NCBI RefSeq assembly: GCF_041080675.1
Contig: NZ_CP163520.1
Coordinates: 434,001 to 498,000, forward strand
DNA from: Streptomyces sp. cg36
Lineage (GTDB): Bacteria; Actinomycetota; Actinomycetes; Streptomycetales; Streptomycetaceae
Direction: 5' to 3'
Length of the DNA: 64,000 bases
In this document: positions 25,112 to 33,510 of the stretch, in pieces
Layout: each line of letters starts with the position of its first letter
Numbering within the stretch: the first letter of the stretch is position 1
Translations under genes and position numbers: made by a program
Notes under the pieces: model-generated
Seen by the model: only the letters and a program-made list of their open reading frames with translations
What the model was told of the DNA's origin: nothing
Databases searched by the model: none

Positions 25112-28100
25112 TCAGTACTCCACGTTCTGCGAGCGGCGCCGGATCGTCGTCACGGCGTCGCGCTGGTTTCCGGTCGGGCCGTAGTAGTTGGGGGCGAACG
25201 ACAACTGGCCGTAGCCGCCGATCAGATGGGTCGGTTTGATCAGGAGGCGGGTCAGCGAGTTGTGGACGCCGCCGCGCCGCCCGCCGGTCTCCGCCTTGGG
25301 GACGTTCACCAGCCGTTCCTGCACGTGGTACATGAACACGGTGCCGCGCGGCATGCGGTGGGAGACGACCGCCCGGGCCACCACCACGCCGTTGGCGTTG
25401 ACGGCTTCCACCCAGTCGTTGTCGGCGGCGCCGATGGCCTCGGCGTCCTGCGGGCTCATCCAGATCACCGGGCCGCCCCGGGCCAGCGTCTGCATCAGCA
25501 GGTTCTCCTGGTACTCGGAGTGGATGGACCACTTCGAGTGCGGGGTGAGGTAGCGGACCGTCACCGCGCGGCCCTCGCCGGGCTCCTGCGGCCCGAGGGG
25601 TTCACCGAGTTCGTCCAGGTTCAACGGTGGCCGGTAGAGCGGGAGTTGCTCGCCCAGTTCGGCCATCCAGTCGTGGTCGAGGTAGAAGTGCTGGCGTCCG
25701 GTGAGGGTGTGCCAGGGCTTGTTGTGCTCGGTGTTGATGGTGAAGGGGTAGTACCGGCGGTCGGGCGCCTCCTTGCCCGACCACTCGAAGCTGGCTCCGA
25801 CCTGCACGGGGCGCTCCTGGGTGTCGGAGAACACCACCCGGCGTTCGGCCACCGACGCGGCCAGCTCCGCGAGCCCCGCGCCTTCGCCCACCCGGTCGGC
25901 CAGCCGGTCGAAGCCCTCGGCCGCCAGACGCCCGTTGGTGGTGCCGGAGAGCGCGAGGATCGCCTCGCACATCTTGACGTCGGTGTCCAGGAGCGGGCGG
26001 CCGAGGGCGGCGCCCCGGGTGGCGGTGCCGCAGCGGGCGGCCAGCCAGTGCCCCTCGGGGCCCGGGTTGACGGTCAGGCCCTTGACCGTCATGCCGTGCT
26101 CCTCGGCCAGCGGGCCGAACGCGGCGAGCCGGTCCGCGACGGCGGTGTAGTCGCGCTCGACGAGCGTCACCGCGGGGGCGGTGCGGCCGGGTTCGGGGGC
26201 GGTGCGCCCGTCGCGCCAGTCGGTGACGCGCCCGCCCGGCTGGGCCGTCTCGCCCTCCGTGTCGTGCTGCAGCGCCGTCGCCACCAGGTCGTGCGCCACG
26301 CCGAGGCGGCCCTCGGCCAGTTCGCTCACCTTGCGGGCCAGGCCGTGGAAGATCTCGAAGTCGGTCCGGGCCTGCCAGGGCGGGTTGATCGCCGGGGTGA
26401 AGGCGTGCACGAAGGGGTGCATGTCCGTGCTGGACAGGTCGTGCTTCTCGTACCAGGTGGCGGCCGGCAGCACGAGGTCGGAGAAGAGCGTCGTGGAGGT
26501 CATCCGGAAGTCCAGGGTGAGCAGCAGGTCGAGCTTGCCCCGGGGGGCTTCCTCCTCCCACTCCAGCGCCCGTGGCCGCTTGTCGCGCGGCGCCTCCCGG
26601 GCGCGCGCGTTGTCCTGGGCGCCGAGCAGATGGCGCAGGAAGTACTCGTTGCCCTTGGCGGAGGAGCCGATGAGATTGGCCCGCCACACGGTGAGCACCC
26701 GTGGCCAGTTGCGCGGGGCGTCCGGCGCCTCGGCCGCGAAGTCGAGCTCTCCCGAGGCCAGCCGCGCGGCCACCCAGTCGGCCGGTTCCCGCCCGCTCTC
26801 GCGCACTTGCCGTCCCAGGTCGAGCGGGTTGGCGCTGAAGGTGGGGTAGGAGGGCATCCAGCCGAGCCGCATGGACTGGGTCACCAGGTCGGCGGTGTGC
26901 CGCCCGCCGAAGGTGCCGCGCGCGGTGGGCGAGGCGAGCGCGTCGGCGGCGTACGACTCGTAGCGCCACTGGTCGGTGTGGAGGTACCAGTACGGTGTGC
27001 CCGCCATCTGCCGCGAGGGCCGCACCCAGTCCGCCGCCGAGGCGAGCTGCTGCCAGCCGGTGTAGGGGCGCACCTTCTCCTGGCCGACGTAGTGCGCCCA
27101 GCCGCCGCCGTTCACCCCCTGGCAGCCGGTGAGCAGGAGCAGCGACAGGAAGGAGCGGTAGATGGTGTCCGAGTGGAACCAGTGGTTGGTGCCCGCCCCC
27201 ATCACGATCATGCAGCGGCCCCGGGTCTGCTCGGCGGTGCGCGCGAACTCCCGCGCGGTGCGCACCGCAGCCCCGGCCGGTACGGAGGTGACCGCCTCCT
27301 GCCACGCGGGGGTGCAGGGCTCGGTGGCGTCGTCGTAGCCGGTGGGCCAGCTGCCGCGCAGGCCGGGCCGGGCCACCGCGTACTGGGCGAGGAGCAGGTC
27401 GTACACCGTGGTCACCGGGCGCCCGCCGAGCTCGCGCACGGGCACGCCCCGGGTCACGGTCGCACCGGGTTCGTCGAACCGGGGCAGGACCACCTCGACG
27501 CCCTGTCCGGCGGTGGCGCCGTCGCCGTGGTGGTGGAAGGTCAGCAGCGGGTCCACACCGCCCAGGTCCAGGTTCCACCGCCCCTCGGCGCCCTTGGCCC
27601 AGCGGTCGCCGAGCGTCCCGCGGGGAACGACCACGTCGTCGGTGTCGGCGTCGACGAGCACCGGCATCCAGTAGCGCGTCTCGGGGGCCGCGTGCTGGGC
27701 GAGTCCCAGGTCGGCGGCGGTGACGAACTTCCCCGGTACGTACCGTCCTTCGCCGTGCTCCTCCAGCGCCACCAGGAACGGCAGGTCGGTGAAGCGCTTC
27801 ACGTAGTCGGTGAAGTACGGGACCTGGCGCCGGACGAAGTACTCGGTGAGCACCACGTGCCCCATCGCCATGGCCAGCGCGCCGTCGGTCCCGGGGTGCG
27901 GGTGCAGCCACTCGTCGGCGAACTTCGTGGCGTCGGCGTAGTCGGGCGAGACCACCACGACCTTCTGCCCCCGGTAGCGCGCCTCCGCCATCCAGTGCGC
28001 GTCCGGTGTGCGCGTCACCGGCACGTTCGAGCCCCAGAGCATGAGGTGGGCCGCGTCCCACCAGTCCCCCGACTCCGGCACGTCGGTCTGGTCGCCGAAG

Positions 28101-28807
28101 ACCTGCGGCGAGGCGATCGGCAGGTCGGCGTACCAGTCGTAGAAGGAGATCATGGGCGCGCCGATCAGGGAGTGGTAGCGCGCGCCCACCGCGTGCGAGG
28201 CCATCGACATGGCCGGGATCGGTGAGAAACCGGCGATCCGGTCCGGCCCGTACTCCTTGAGCGTGTGGACCTGGGCCGCCGCCGCGAGTTCCAGCGCCTC
28301 CTCCCAGTCGACGCGCACGAAACCGCCGTGTCCGCGCGCCGACTGGTAGCGCCGCCGTTTGACCGCGTCCGCGCTGACCTCCGCCCACGCGGCCACCGGG
28401 TCGCCGCCGTGGCGCCGTTTGGCCTCGCGGTACATCTCGACGAGCACACCGCGCGCCATGGGGTGGCGCACCCGGGTGGGCGAGTAGGTGTACCAGGAGA
28501 ACGAGGCGCCGCGCGGGCAGCCGCGCGGCTCGTACTCGGGGCGGTCCGGGCCCACGCTCGGGTAGTCGGTCTGCTGGGTCTCCCAGGTGATCAGCCCGTC
28601 CTTGACGTACACCTTCCACGAGCACGAGCCCGTGCAGTTGACGCCGTGGGTGGAGCGGACCACCCGGTCGTGGGCCCAACGTTCGCGGTAGGGGCGGTCG
28701 TTGACCGTCTGATCGGTGCGGAACTCGGCCCGCAGATCGGGCGTCGTGGGCGCCCTGCGCAACATCTGGCCCGCCTTGAACAGCTGATCAGCCGCATCGG
28801 CGGCCAT
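25112..28807 (-). CDS. narG: Respiratory nitrate reductase alpha subunit NarG
   Basis: A 1,231-residue Mo-bis-MGD catalytic subunit reducing nitrate to nitrite on the cytoplasmic side. The FS0 cluster ligands are His54, Cys58, Cys62 and Cys97 (HGVNCTGSC, RGCPRG). The Mo-ligand Asp lies in DWYADLPIASPQ, followed by GDQTDVPESGDWW, as in E. coli NarG. I chose the ATG at 28807 because GGAGAAGG sits 8 bp upstream; the longer frame to 28888 adds a basic segment with no homology. It heads narGHJI. Streptomyces often have two or three nar operons used in spores or under low oxygen; which one this is cannot be told. Confidence 0.95.
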   Translation of the reverse strand: MAADAADQLFKAGQMLRRAPTTPDLRAEFRTDQTVNDRPYRERWAHDRVVRSTHGVNCTGSCSWKVYVKDGLITWETQQTDYPSVGPDRPEYEPRGCPRGASFSWYTYSPTRVRHPMARGVLVEMYREAKRRHGGDPVAAWAEVSADAVKRRRYQSARGHGGFVRVDWEEALELAAAAQVHTLKEYGPDRIAGFSPIPAMSMASHAVGARYHSLIGAPMISFYDWYADLPIASPQVFGDQTDVPESGDWWDAAHLMLWGSNVPVTRTPDAHWMAEARYRGQKVVVVSPDYADATKFADEWLHPHPGTDGALAMAMGHVVLTEYFVRRQVPYFTDYVKRFTDLPFLVALEEHGEGRYVPGKFVTAADLGLAQHAAPETRYWMPVLVDADTDDVVVPRGTLGDRWAKGAEGRWNLDLGGVDPLLTFHHHGDGATAGQGVEVVLPRFDEPGATVTRGVPVRELGGRPVTTVYDLLLAQYAVARPGLRGSWPTGYDDATEPCTPAWQEAVTSVPAGAAVRTAREFARTAEQTRGRCMIVMGAGTNHWFHSDTIYRSFLSLLLLTGCQGVNGGGWAHYVGQEKVRPYTGWQQLASAADWVRPSRQMAGTPYWYLHTDQWRYESYAADALASPTARGTFGGRHTADLVTQSMRLGWMPSYPTFSANPLDLGRQVRESGREPADWVAARLASGELDFAAEAPDAPRNWPRVLTVWRANLIGSSAKGNEYFLRHLLGAQDNARAREAPRDKRPRALEWEEEAPRGKLDLLLTLDFRMTSTTLFSDLVLPAATWYEKHDLSSTDMHPFVHAFTPAINPPWQARTDFEIFHGLARKVSELAEGRLGVAHDLVATALQHDTEGETAQPGGRVTDWRDGRTAPEPGRTAPAVTLVERDYTAVADRLAAFGPLAEEHGMTVKGLTVNPGPEGHWLAARCGTATRGAALGRPLLDTDVKMCEAILALSGTTNGRLAAEGFDRLADRVGEGAGLAELAASVAERRVVFSDTQERPVQVGASFEWSGKEAPDRRYYPFTINTEHNKPWHTLTGRQHFYLDHDWMAELGEQLPLYRPPLNLDELGEPLGPQEPGEGRAVTVRYLTPHSKWSIHSEYQENLLMQTLARGGPVIWMSPQDAEAIGAADNDWVEAVNANGVVVARAVVSHRMPRGTVFMYHVQERLVNVPKAETGGRRGGVHNSLTRLLIKPTHLIGGYGQLSFAPNYYGPTGNQRDAVTTIRRRSQNVEY

Positions 28808-29043
28808 CCGAGCCGCCTTCTCCGCACGCACCCGGCCTCGCACCACCCACCACCACCCTGCTTGCGAACGCGACGGAGCAACGCCCACCGAGCCGGGTGG
28901 GCGCGCAACCGCTTACTCGCTCAGCATCCCGCCGCCTCCCGCCCAACAAATCCGACTTCCGCGACCTTTGAGGAGTGGTAGCGAGAGTTTTCCTTGCACT
29001 TTGCACTACTTGTCATGCGCAGATACTTTGCAAGCGAAGGTTT
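28808..29043 (-). promoter_or_regulatory. narG upstream region with TTGCA repeats
   Basis: The 236-bp gap before narG contains three TTGCA units at 28994-28998, 29001-29005 and 29028-29032, the last within CTTTGCAAG, forming inverted and direct repeats (CTTGCA, then TGCAAG). This part is clearly more AT-rich than its surroundings. It is the only place for the nar promoter if the operon is not read through from the ABC-F gene. No Rex, FNR or NreC consensus is recognisable. Confidence 0.4.
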
Positions 29044-30669
29044 TCAGCCATGGCATTTCATGGCTTCCGGACGCCCCTGTGGCCGCCTCGTACCGGCCTC
29101 CCGCAACCCGCCCGCGCCCAGTTCCAGCCGCCTGCCGGGAAACCGGTCGCGCAGCCTGCGGTCGTGGGTGACGACGACGATCGCTCCCGCGTACGGGACC
29201 AGGGCCCGCTCCACCTCCTCCACCAGCGCCGGAGCCAGATGGTTGGTGGGCTCGTCGAGCAGCAGGAGGTCGACCGGCTCCCGCACCAGCCGCGCCAGTT
29301 CGAGCCTGCGGCGCTGGCCCGCCGACAGGGCGGCCACCGGTGTCACCAGATCGGCCGCGGTGAACAGCCCGAACTCCAGGAGTTCGGCCGCGCGCTCCAC
29401 CCCGTACACCTCGCGCAGGGTGCGCGGGTCCGTCGCGGGAGCGACGTCCTGGCGCAGCGATCCGACGCGGGCCGGGCGGCGCACCCTGCCGGAGTCGGCG
29501 GCGAGTTCACCGGCGAGCACCTGGAGCAGCGTCGACTTGCCCGCGCCGTTCGCCCCGGTGACCAGGATCCGCTCGCCCGGAGCGATCGTCAGCCGGTCGA
29601 CGGACAGCCGGCCCTCGACGGTCACACCGTCCAACTCCACCGCTCCCCCGCTCCCTTCGAGGTGCGCCGAGAAGCGCAGGGGTTGCGGGGGCGGCGGAAC
29701 CGGTCGCTCAGTCAGCCGGTGCAGTTGTTCCCGCGCCGACCGGATCCTGCTCATCGCACCGTGCGAGCGCGACCGCGCACGGAACGCGCCCGCACCGCTG
29801 AAGGCCCACGGCCCCTTGCGGGGAATGGCGGAGAGCCGGTCGATGTGGGAGTCGGCGAGCGCCGAGTGCCGCGCGACCTCCGCGCGCCACTGCTCGTGCT
29901 CCCGCTCCCAGCGGGCGCGTTCGGCGGCCTTGCCGGTCAGGTATCCGGCGTAGCCGTCGCCGTAGCGGCGCACCGTGCGCCGGTCCCGGTCCATCTCCAG
30001 GACCGCGGTGGTGACCCGGTCGAGGAAGACCCGGTCGTGGGTGACGGCCACGAGCGTGCCCCGGTGGGCCTTCAGCCGCTCCTCCAGCCAGGCCACCGCC
30101 GCGTCGTCGAGGTCGTTGGTCGGCTCGTCGAGCAGCAGCAGCTCCGGTTCGGCGGCGAGGGTCGCGGCGAGGGCGAGCCGGGAGCGCTGACCGCCGGAGA
30201 GGGTGCCCAGGCGGCGGTCGCGGTCGAGCACGGCCCGTTCGCCGAGCCGGTGCAGAAGGGTGTCGACGCGGCGGTCGGCGTCGTGGCCGCCGCGCACCTC
30301 GTACTCCTCCAGCAGGCGCGCGTACTGGTCGAGGTCGGTCCCGGCGGCGGCGCGCAGACGCCGCTCCAGGTCCCGCAGTTCGGCGAGGGCCAGGTCGACG
30401 GCGTCACCGACGCGGGCGGTGCCGGGCAGATCGAGGGTCTGCGCGAGGTAGCCGACGCCGCCGGGGGCGCGGAGGGTGACGACTCCGTTGTCCGGCGCCT
30501 CCCGCCCGGCGATCAGCCGCAGCAGGGTGGACTTCCCGGAGCCGTTGTCACCGACGACGCCCACCTTCTCGCCGGGCCGGACGGTGAGGGAGACGCGGTC
30601 GAGCACGACGCGGTCGTCATAGCGCTTGGTGACGTCGGACAGGACGAGCTGGGTATCACCACGGGTCAA
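29044..30669 (-). CDS. ABC-F family ATPase (ribosome-associated, possible antibiotic resistance)
   Basis: A 541-residue soluble protein with two ABC cassettes and no membrane segment: Walker A GDNGSGKSTLL and GANGAGKSTLL, signatures LSGGQRSRLALA and LSAGQRRRLELA, and Walker B LLLLDEPTNDLD and LLLLDEPTNHL. ABC-F proteins bind the ribosome E site and relieve drug-stalled or difficult translation. The start is read as TTG 30669 because GAGGAG (complement of 30677-30682) is 7 bp upstream and no ATG or GTG fits. Two palindromic operators lie in the upstream region, so induction by a TetR-type repressor is likely. No such repressor gene is adjacent. Confidence 0.88.
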   Translation of the reverse strand: MTRGDTQLVLSDVTKRYDDRVVLDRVSLTVRPGEKVGVVGDNGSGKSTLLRLIAGREAPDNGVVTLRAPGGVGYLAQTLDLPGTARVGDAVDLALAELRDLERRLRAAAGTDLDQYARLLEEYEVRGGHDADRRVDTLLHRLGERAVLDRDRRLGTLSGGQRSRLALAATLAAEPELLLLDEPTNDLDDAAVAWLEERLKAHRGTLVAVTHDRVFLDRVTTAVLEMDRDRRTVRRYGDGYAGYLTGKAAERARWEREHEQWRAEVARHSALADSHIDRLSAIPRKGPWAFSGAGAFRARSRSHGAMSRIRSAREQLHRLTERPVPPPPQPLRFSAHLEGSGGAVELDGVTVEGRLSVDRLTIAPGERILVTGANGAGKSTLLQVLAGELAADSGRVRRPARVGSLRQDVAPATDPRTLREVYGVERAAELLEFGLFTAADLVTPVAALSAGQRRRLELARLVREPVDLLLLDEPTNHLAPALVEEVERALVPYAGAIVVVTHDRRLRDRFPGRRLELGAGGLREAGTRRPQGRPEAMKCHG

Positions 30670-30717
30670 GTGGAATCTCCTCGTTGGGGGGCAGGGCAGC
30701 GGAGCACTCGCAAGAGA

Positions 30718-30781
30718 CGAGACGTTCCGTCTCGAAGGAGGATAGCGCAAGGCGAACGCTTGAACAAGACGGATCGTCTCG
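30718..30781. promoter_or_regulatory. Paired palindromic operator upstream of the ABC-F gene
   Basis: Two copies of the same palindrome are present: CGAGACG-TTC-CGTCTCG (30718-30734, perfect) and CAAGACG-GAT-CGTCTCG (30765-30781, one mismatch). Their centres are 47 bp apart. The shape (7-3-7) is typical for TetR/AcrR-type repressors. They lie between the ABC-F start and the 3' end of the MerR-HEAT gene. Confidence 0.6.
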
Positions 30782-30851
30782 CCACTGTCATTCAGGCGCC
30801 GGATCCGCCGCCGCGCCGCGTGCCTCCGGCTTCCTCCTCCGCGCCCTCGCC

Positions 30852-31976
30852 TCACCCCCGGCGGGGCGCACCTCCGCAGCCGCCACCGTCCGGACGCCGA
30901 CCGCACCCCTCGTCCCGGCCGGTCGCACGCCGCTCCCCCGGGTCCGCCCGGCCGACAGCGGTGGTGGCGGCCGACTCCGTGTCGCGCAGCCGCAGCAGAT
31001 AGGACGCGGTCAGCACGACGGCCCGGTCCCCGTCCCGGGACAGCTCCTCCAGGGCCTTCGACGCCCGCTCACCAGGGATGCCCGCCAGGGCCTGGGTGAG
31101 CCGCCCCCGCGCGGGCGCCCCCGTGCCGCCGTCGGCGAGGCGGTCCACCAGCCCGCCCGCGATCCGGTCCGCCGCCGCGGCGTCGTGCGCGAGCACGCTC
31201 AGGGCGTCGGCCGCGTCGGTGTCGTTCCGTCCCGCCACGATCATGCCGATGAGCGTCGGGGCCGCCTCGGCCACGCCGCGGGTCCCGAGCGCCAGGGCCG
31301 CGTGGCCACGGACGACGGCGTCGGGGTGCGCGAGCGCGTCGCGCAGCGCCCCCGTCGCCCCGTCGCCGGGCAGTTCGGCCAGCGCGCGCACGGCTCGTTC
31401 CCGTACGGCGGCCGACGTTGCCGCGAGGCCCTGCGCGAGCAGCGCGGGGGCGCCGTCGGCCGAGCGCGCCAGCGCCCAGCGGAGGGCCCCGGCGACCAGC
31501 GGGTCCTCCTCGGTCAGCACCGCCTCCACCAGCGCCTCCACCGGCACCGCGCTCTCCTCGCCCGAGGAGAGCGCCGCGCGCTGGCGGGCCTCGGCGCTCT
31601 TGGACGTCAGCGCCTGGAGCAGTGCGACGACCTGGAGCACGTCCTCCCAGCCATCGGGTTCCGCCGCGTCGATCCGCTGCAGCCGGGTGAGCAACTCGGT
31701 CTCCGCCGCGACCCGTTCACGCGTCTGGCGGATGAGGTCGCCGACGAGCGCGGCGGGCGCGAAGCCGGGCTCGTCGAGCGCGCGCCCGATCTCCCGCAGC
31801 GAGAGGCCGAGCGAGCGCAGGCTCTCGATCTGGAAGATCCGCCGGATGTCCGCACCGGCGTACTCCCGGTATCCGGATCCCGTACGGCCCGAGGGGCGCA
31901 GCAGACCGAGCGACTCGTAGTGCCTGAGCATGCGGGCGCTGACGCCGGAGCGCCGCGCCACCTCACCGATCAACAC
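30852..31976 (-). CDS. MerR family regulator fused to HEAT repeats
   Basis: A 374-residue protein: a MerR helix-turn-helix at 1-70 (MLIGEVARRSGVSARMLRHYESLGLL), a dimerisation helix at about 75-120 and, instead of a small ligand domain, HEAT-like helical repeats from about 150 to 345 (AATSAAVRERAVRALAELPGDGATGALRDAL and similar units). HEAT arrays usually bind proteins or bilins rather than small ions. It is the second gene of a two-gene operon, three bases after a separate HEAT protein, which suggests that the two interact. A MerR-type palindrome lies upstream of the operon. The inducer is unknown. Confidence 0.87.
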   Translation of the reverse strand: MLIGEVARRSGVSARMLRHYESLGLLRPSGRTGSGYREYAGADIRRIFQIESLRSLGLSLREIGRALDEPGFAPAALVGDLIRQTRERVAAETELLTRLQRIDAAEPDGWEDVLQVVALLQALTSKSAEARQRAALSSGEESAVPVEALVEAVLTEEDPLVAGALRWALARSADGAPALLAQGLAATSAAVRERAVRALAELPGDGATGALRDALAHPDAVVRGHAALALGTRGVAEAAPTLIGMIVAGRNDTDAADALSVLAHDAAAADRIAGGLVDRLADGGTGAPARGRLTQALAGIPGERASKALEELSRDGDRAVVLTASYLLRLRDTESAATTAVGRADPGERRATGRDEGCGRRPDGGGCGGAPRRG

Positions 31977-31979
31977 GTC

Positions 31980-32651
31980 CTATCGTCCCTCCTGACCCGG
32001 TCCGCCGAGGGCCACGACGCGCTTCGCCTCCTCGATGGCGAACTCGAATCCGGTGTCCGGGTCCCGCAGCAGCCGCTGGGTGGCGAGCGCGTGCGTCCGT
32101 ACGCGCGGGTCGGGCCCCATCGTCGCAGCCCGCAGGGCCGGCCCGACGGTTTCGCCCAGCGCGACCAGCGCCCTGCTCAGGCTCAGCCGGGTCTCCAGCC
32201 CGCCGCGCCCGAGCTGTGTCACCAGCACGTCGGCCAGCTCCGGCTCCTCGCCCTCCGGCACCAGCAGGACCGCGGCCCGCCAGGCGCTCCGCGCCACTTC
32301 GTCGTCGGCGTCGCACAGCAGCTCCCGGGTGATCACGGGCCAGGCCCGCCGGTCACCGATCTTGGAGAGCGTGTGCAGCGCCTGGCTCCGCGCCTGTGCG
32401 CGCCCCGGCCCGGCCGCGCGGACCAGCTCGGGCAGGGTGAGCGCCGCGGGGTGGCGGGTGAGCGCCCAGGTCAGCATGTCGCGGACGAAGAACTCGGGCT
32501 CGACCGCGCACCGCCGGACGAGGGCGGCGACGAAGCGGGGCTGCGGCGCGCTACCGGCCGCCAGGGCCGCCCGCAGCCGTACGGACGCCTCCGCGTCCTC
32601 CAGTCCTCGCAGCACCCGGTACGCGTCGGCGTCCTGTGTCGTGATCGTCAT
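31980..32651 (-). CDS. HEAT-repeat protein, partner of the MerR-HEAT regulator
   Basis: A 223-residue all-helical protein with about five HEAT-like repeats (DAEASVRLRAALAAG, QALHTLSKIGDRRAWPVITREL, CDADDEVARSAWRAAVLL, RLSLSRALVALGETVGPALR). It has no catalytic motif, signal or membrane segment. It is the first gene of an operon with a MerR-HEAT regulator and lies behind the MerR-type site at 32681-32699, so it is the probable main target of that regulator. It could titrate or sense a protein or stress signal; this is inference from domain type only. Confidence 0.82.
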   Translation of the reverse strand: MTITTQDADAYRVLRGLEDAEASVRLRAALAAGSAPQPRFVAALVRRCAVEPEFFVRDMLTWALTRHPAALTLPELVRAAGPGRAQARSQALHTLSKIGDRRAWPVITRELLCDADDEVARSAWRAAVLLVPEGEEPELADVLVTQLGRGGLETRLSLSRALVALGETVGPALRAATMGPDPRVRTHALATQRLLRDPDTGFEFAIEEAKRVVALGGPGQEGR

Positions 32652-32680
32652 GGGACCACCTCCTCGGCAAGCAGTGAAAG

Positions 32681-32699
32681 CCTTGTCACCGTGTCAAGG
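32681..32699 (-). promoter_or_regulatory. MerR-type operator and promoter of the HEAT/merR operon
   Basis: The near-perfect palindrome CCTTGTCAC-C-GTGTCAAGG (8 of 9 positions paired) lies 30 bp before the HEAT gene start. On the minus strand it sits just after a TTGACC -35-like hexamer and before TTCACT, giving a 19-bp spacer. Such long spacers are the hallmark of MerR-activated promoters. Confidence 0.6.
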
Positions 32700-32962
32700 T
32701 CAACCGGACGGGTGCCGGTACGCGCCGCCGCCCTCGACGCCGGGCCGCGCGGGTTGGCCCTTTCAGGCTGCCCCGGCTTCACCCGGGGCTGCCCCCGATG
32801 ACCTGCCGGGGCGCGGGTCCGCCCGATAGGACTGAGGTGAGAGAGGAAGGGGAACGCCCGGACGTTCGCTCCCGCTCCGGAAGGTCTCGCACGCGGACGC
32901 TCCACGCGCCCCCCACGCCGCTCTGCCCATGACCATCCACAACCGCCCCGCGAGGACCCCCC

Positions 32963-33349
32963 ATGACAGACGCTCCCAGCCGCGCCGTGGACAGCACCGA
33001 CATCGGCGCGGGCATCGGCTTCGGCATCGACGGCTTTCTCGCCGCGGACATCCGCGTCGGCCGGGTGCTGCGGGCCGAGGACTTCTCCCGCGCGCCCAAG
33101 CCCGCGTACAAGCTGTGGATCGACTTCGGTGAGCTCGGCACCCTCCAGTCCAGCGCTCAGATCACCGACCTGTACGACCTCGACGACCTGCCCGGCCGCA
33201 CCGTCCTCGCCGTCGTCAACCTCCCGCCCCAGCAGGTGGCCGGCTTCCTCTCCGAGGCCCTCGTCCTCGGCGTGCCCGACGAGAACGGCCGCAATGCCGC
33301 GCTGATCACCCCGGACCACCATGTGGAGCCCGGCTCGCGGCTGATGTGA
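32963..33349 (+). CDS. CsaA-like tRNA-binding domain protein
   Basis: A 128-residue protein consisting of one OB-fold tRNA-binding domain: FLAADIRVGRVLRAEDF, then KPAYKLWIDFGELGTLQSSAQ and VVNLPPQQVAGFLSEALVLG. These match the CsaA/Trbp111 family, which binds tRNA or unfolded proteins as a dimer. ATG 32963 follows CGAGGA. The first 24 residues are a poorly conserved extension. It is monocistronic and convergent with the lanthipeptide synthetase gene. Confidence 0.9.
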   Translation: MTDAPSRAVDSTDIGAGIGFGIDGFLAADIRVGRVLRAEDFSRAPKPAYKLWIDFGELGTLQSSAQITDLYDLDDLPGRTVLAVVNLPPQQVAGFLSEALVLGVPDENGRNAALITPDHHVEPGSRLM

Positions 33350-33510
33350 GGGACGGGCACCGCCGAGGCGCGGTACGGAGGCGCCGTCGCCCGGTGCCGC
33401 CGCCCGTTCGGGCAGCTCCGGCTGCCCGGCCCGCCGACGTCGTCGGCCCGTGCCGTCGCGCCGGGCGGGGCGTGCCCCACCGGGTTCGCCGCCATGGGAG
33501 AGGTCTTCGC

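Noticed and set aside
23579..28225. Long plus-strand reading frames opposite narGHJI
   Set aside because: They are shadows caused by high third-position GC. Their residues are Gly/Arg/Val-rich without domains, and the minus strand has clear nar genes.
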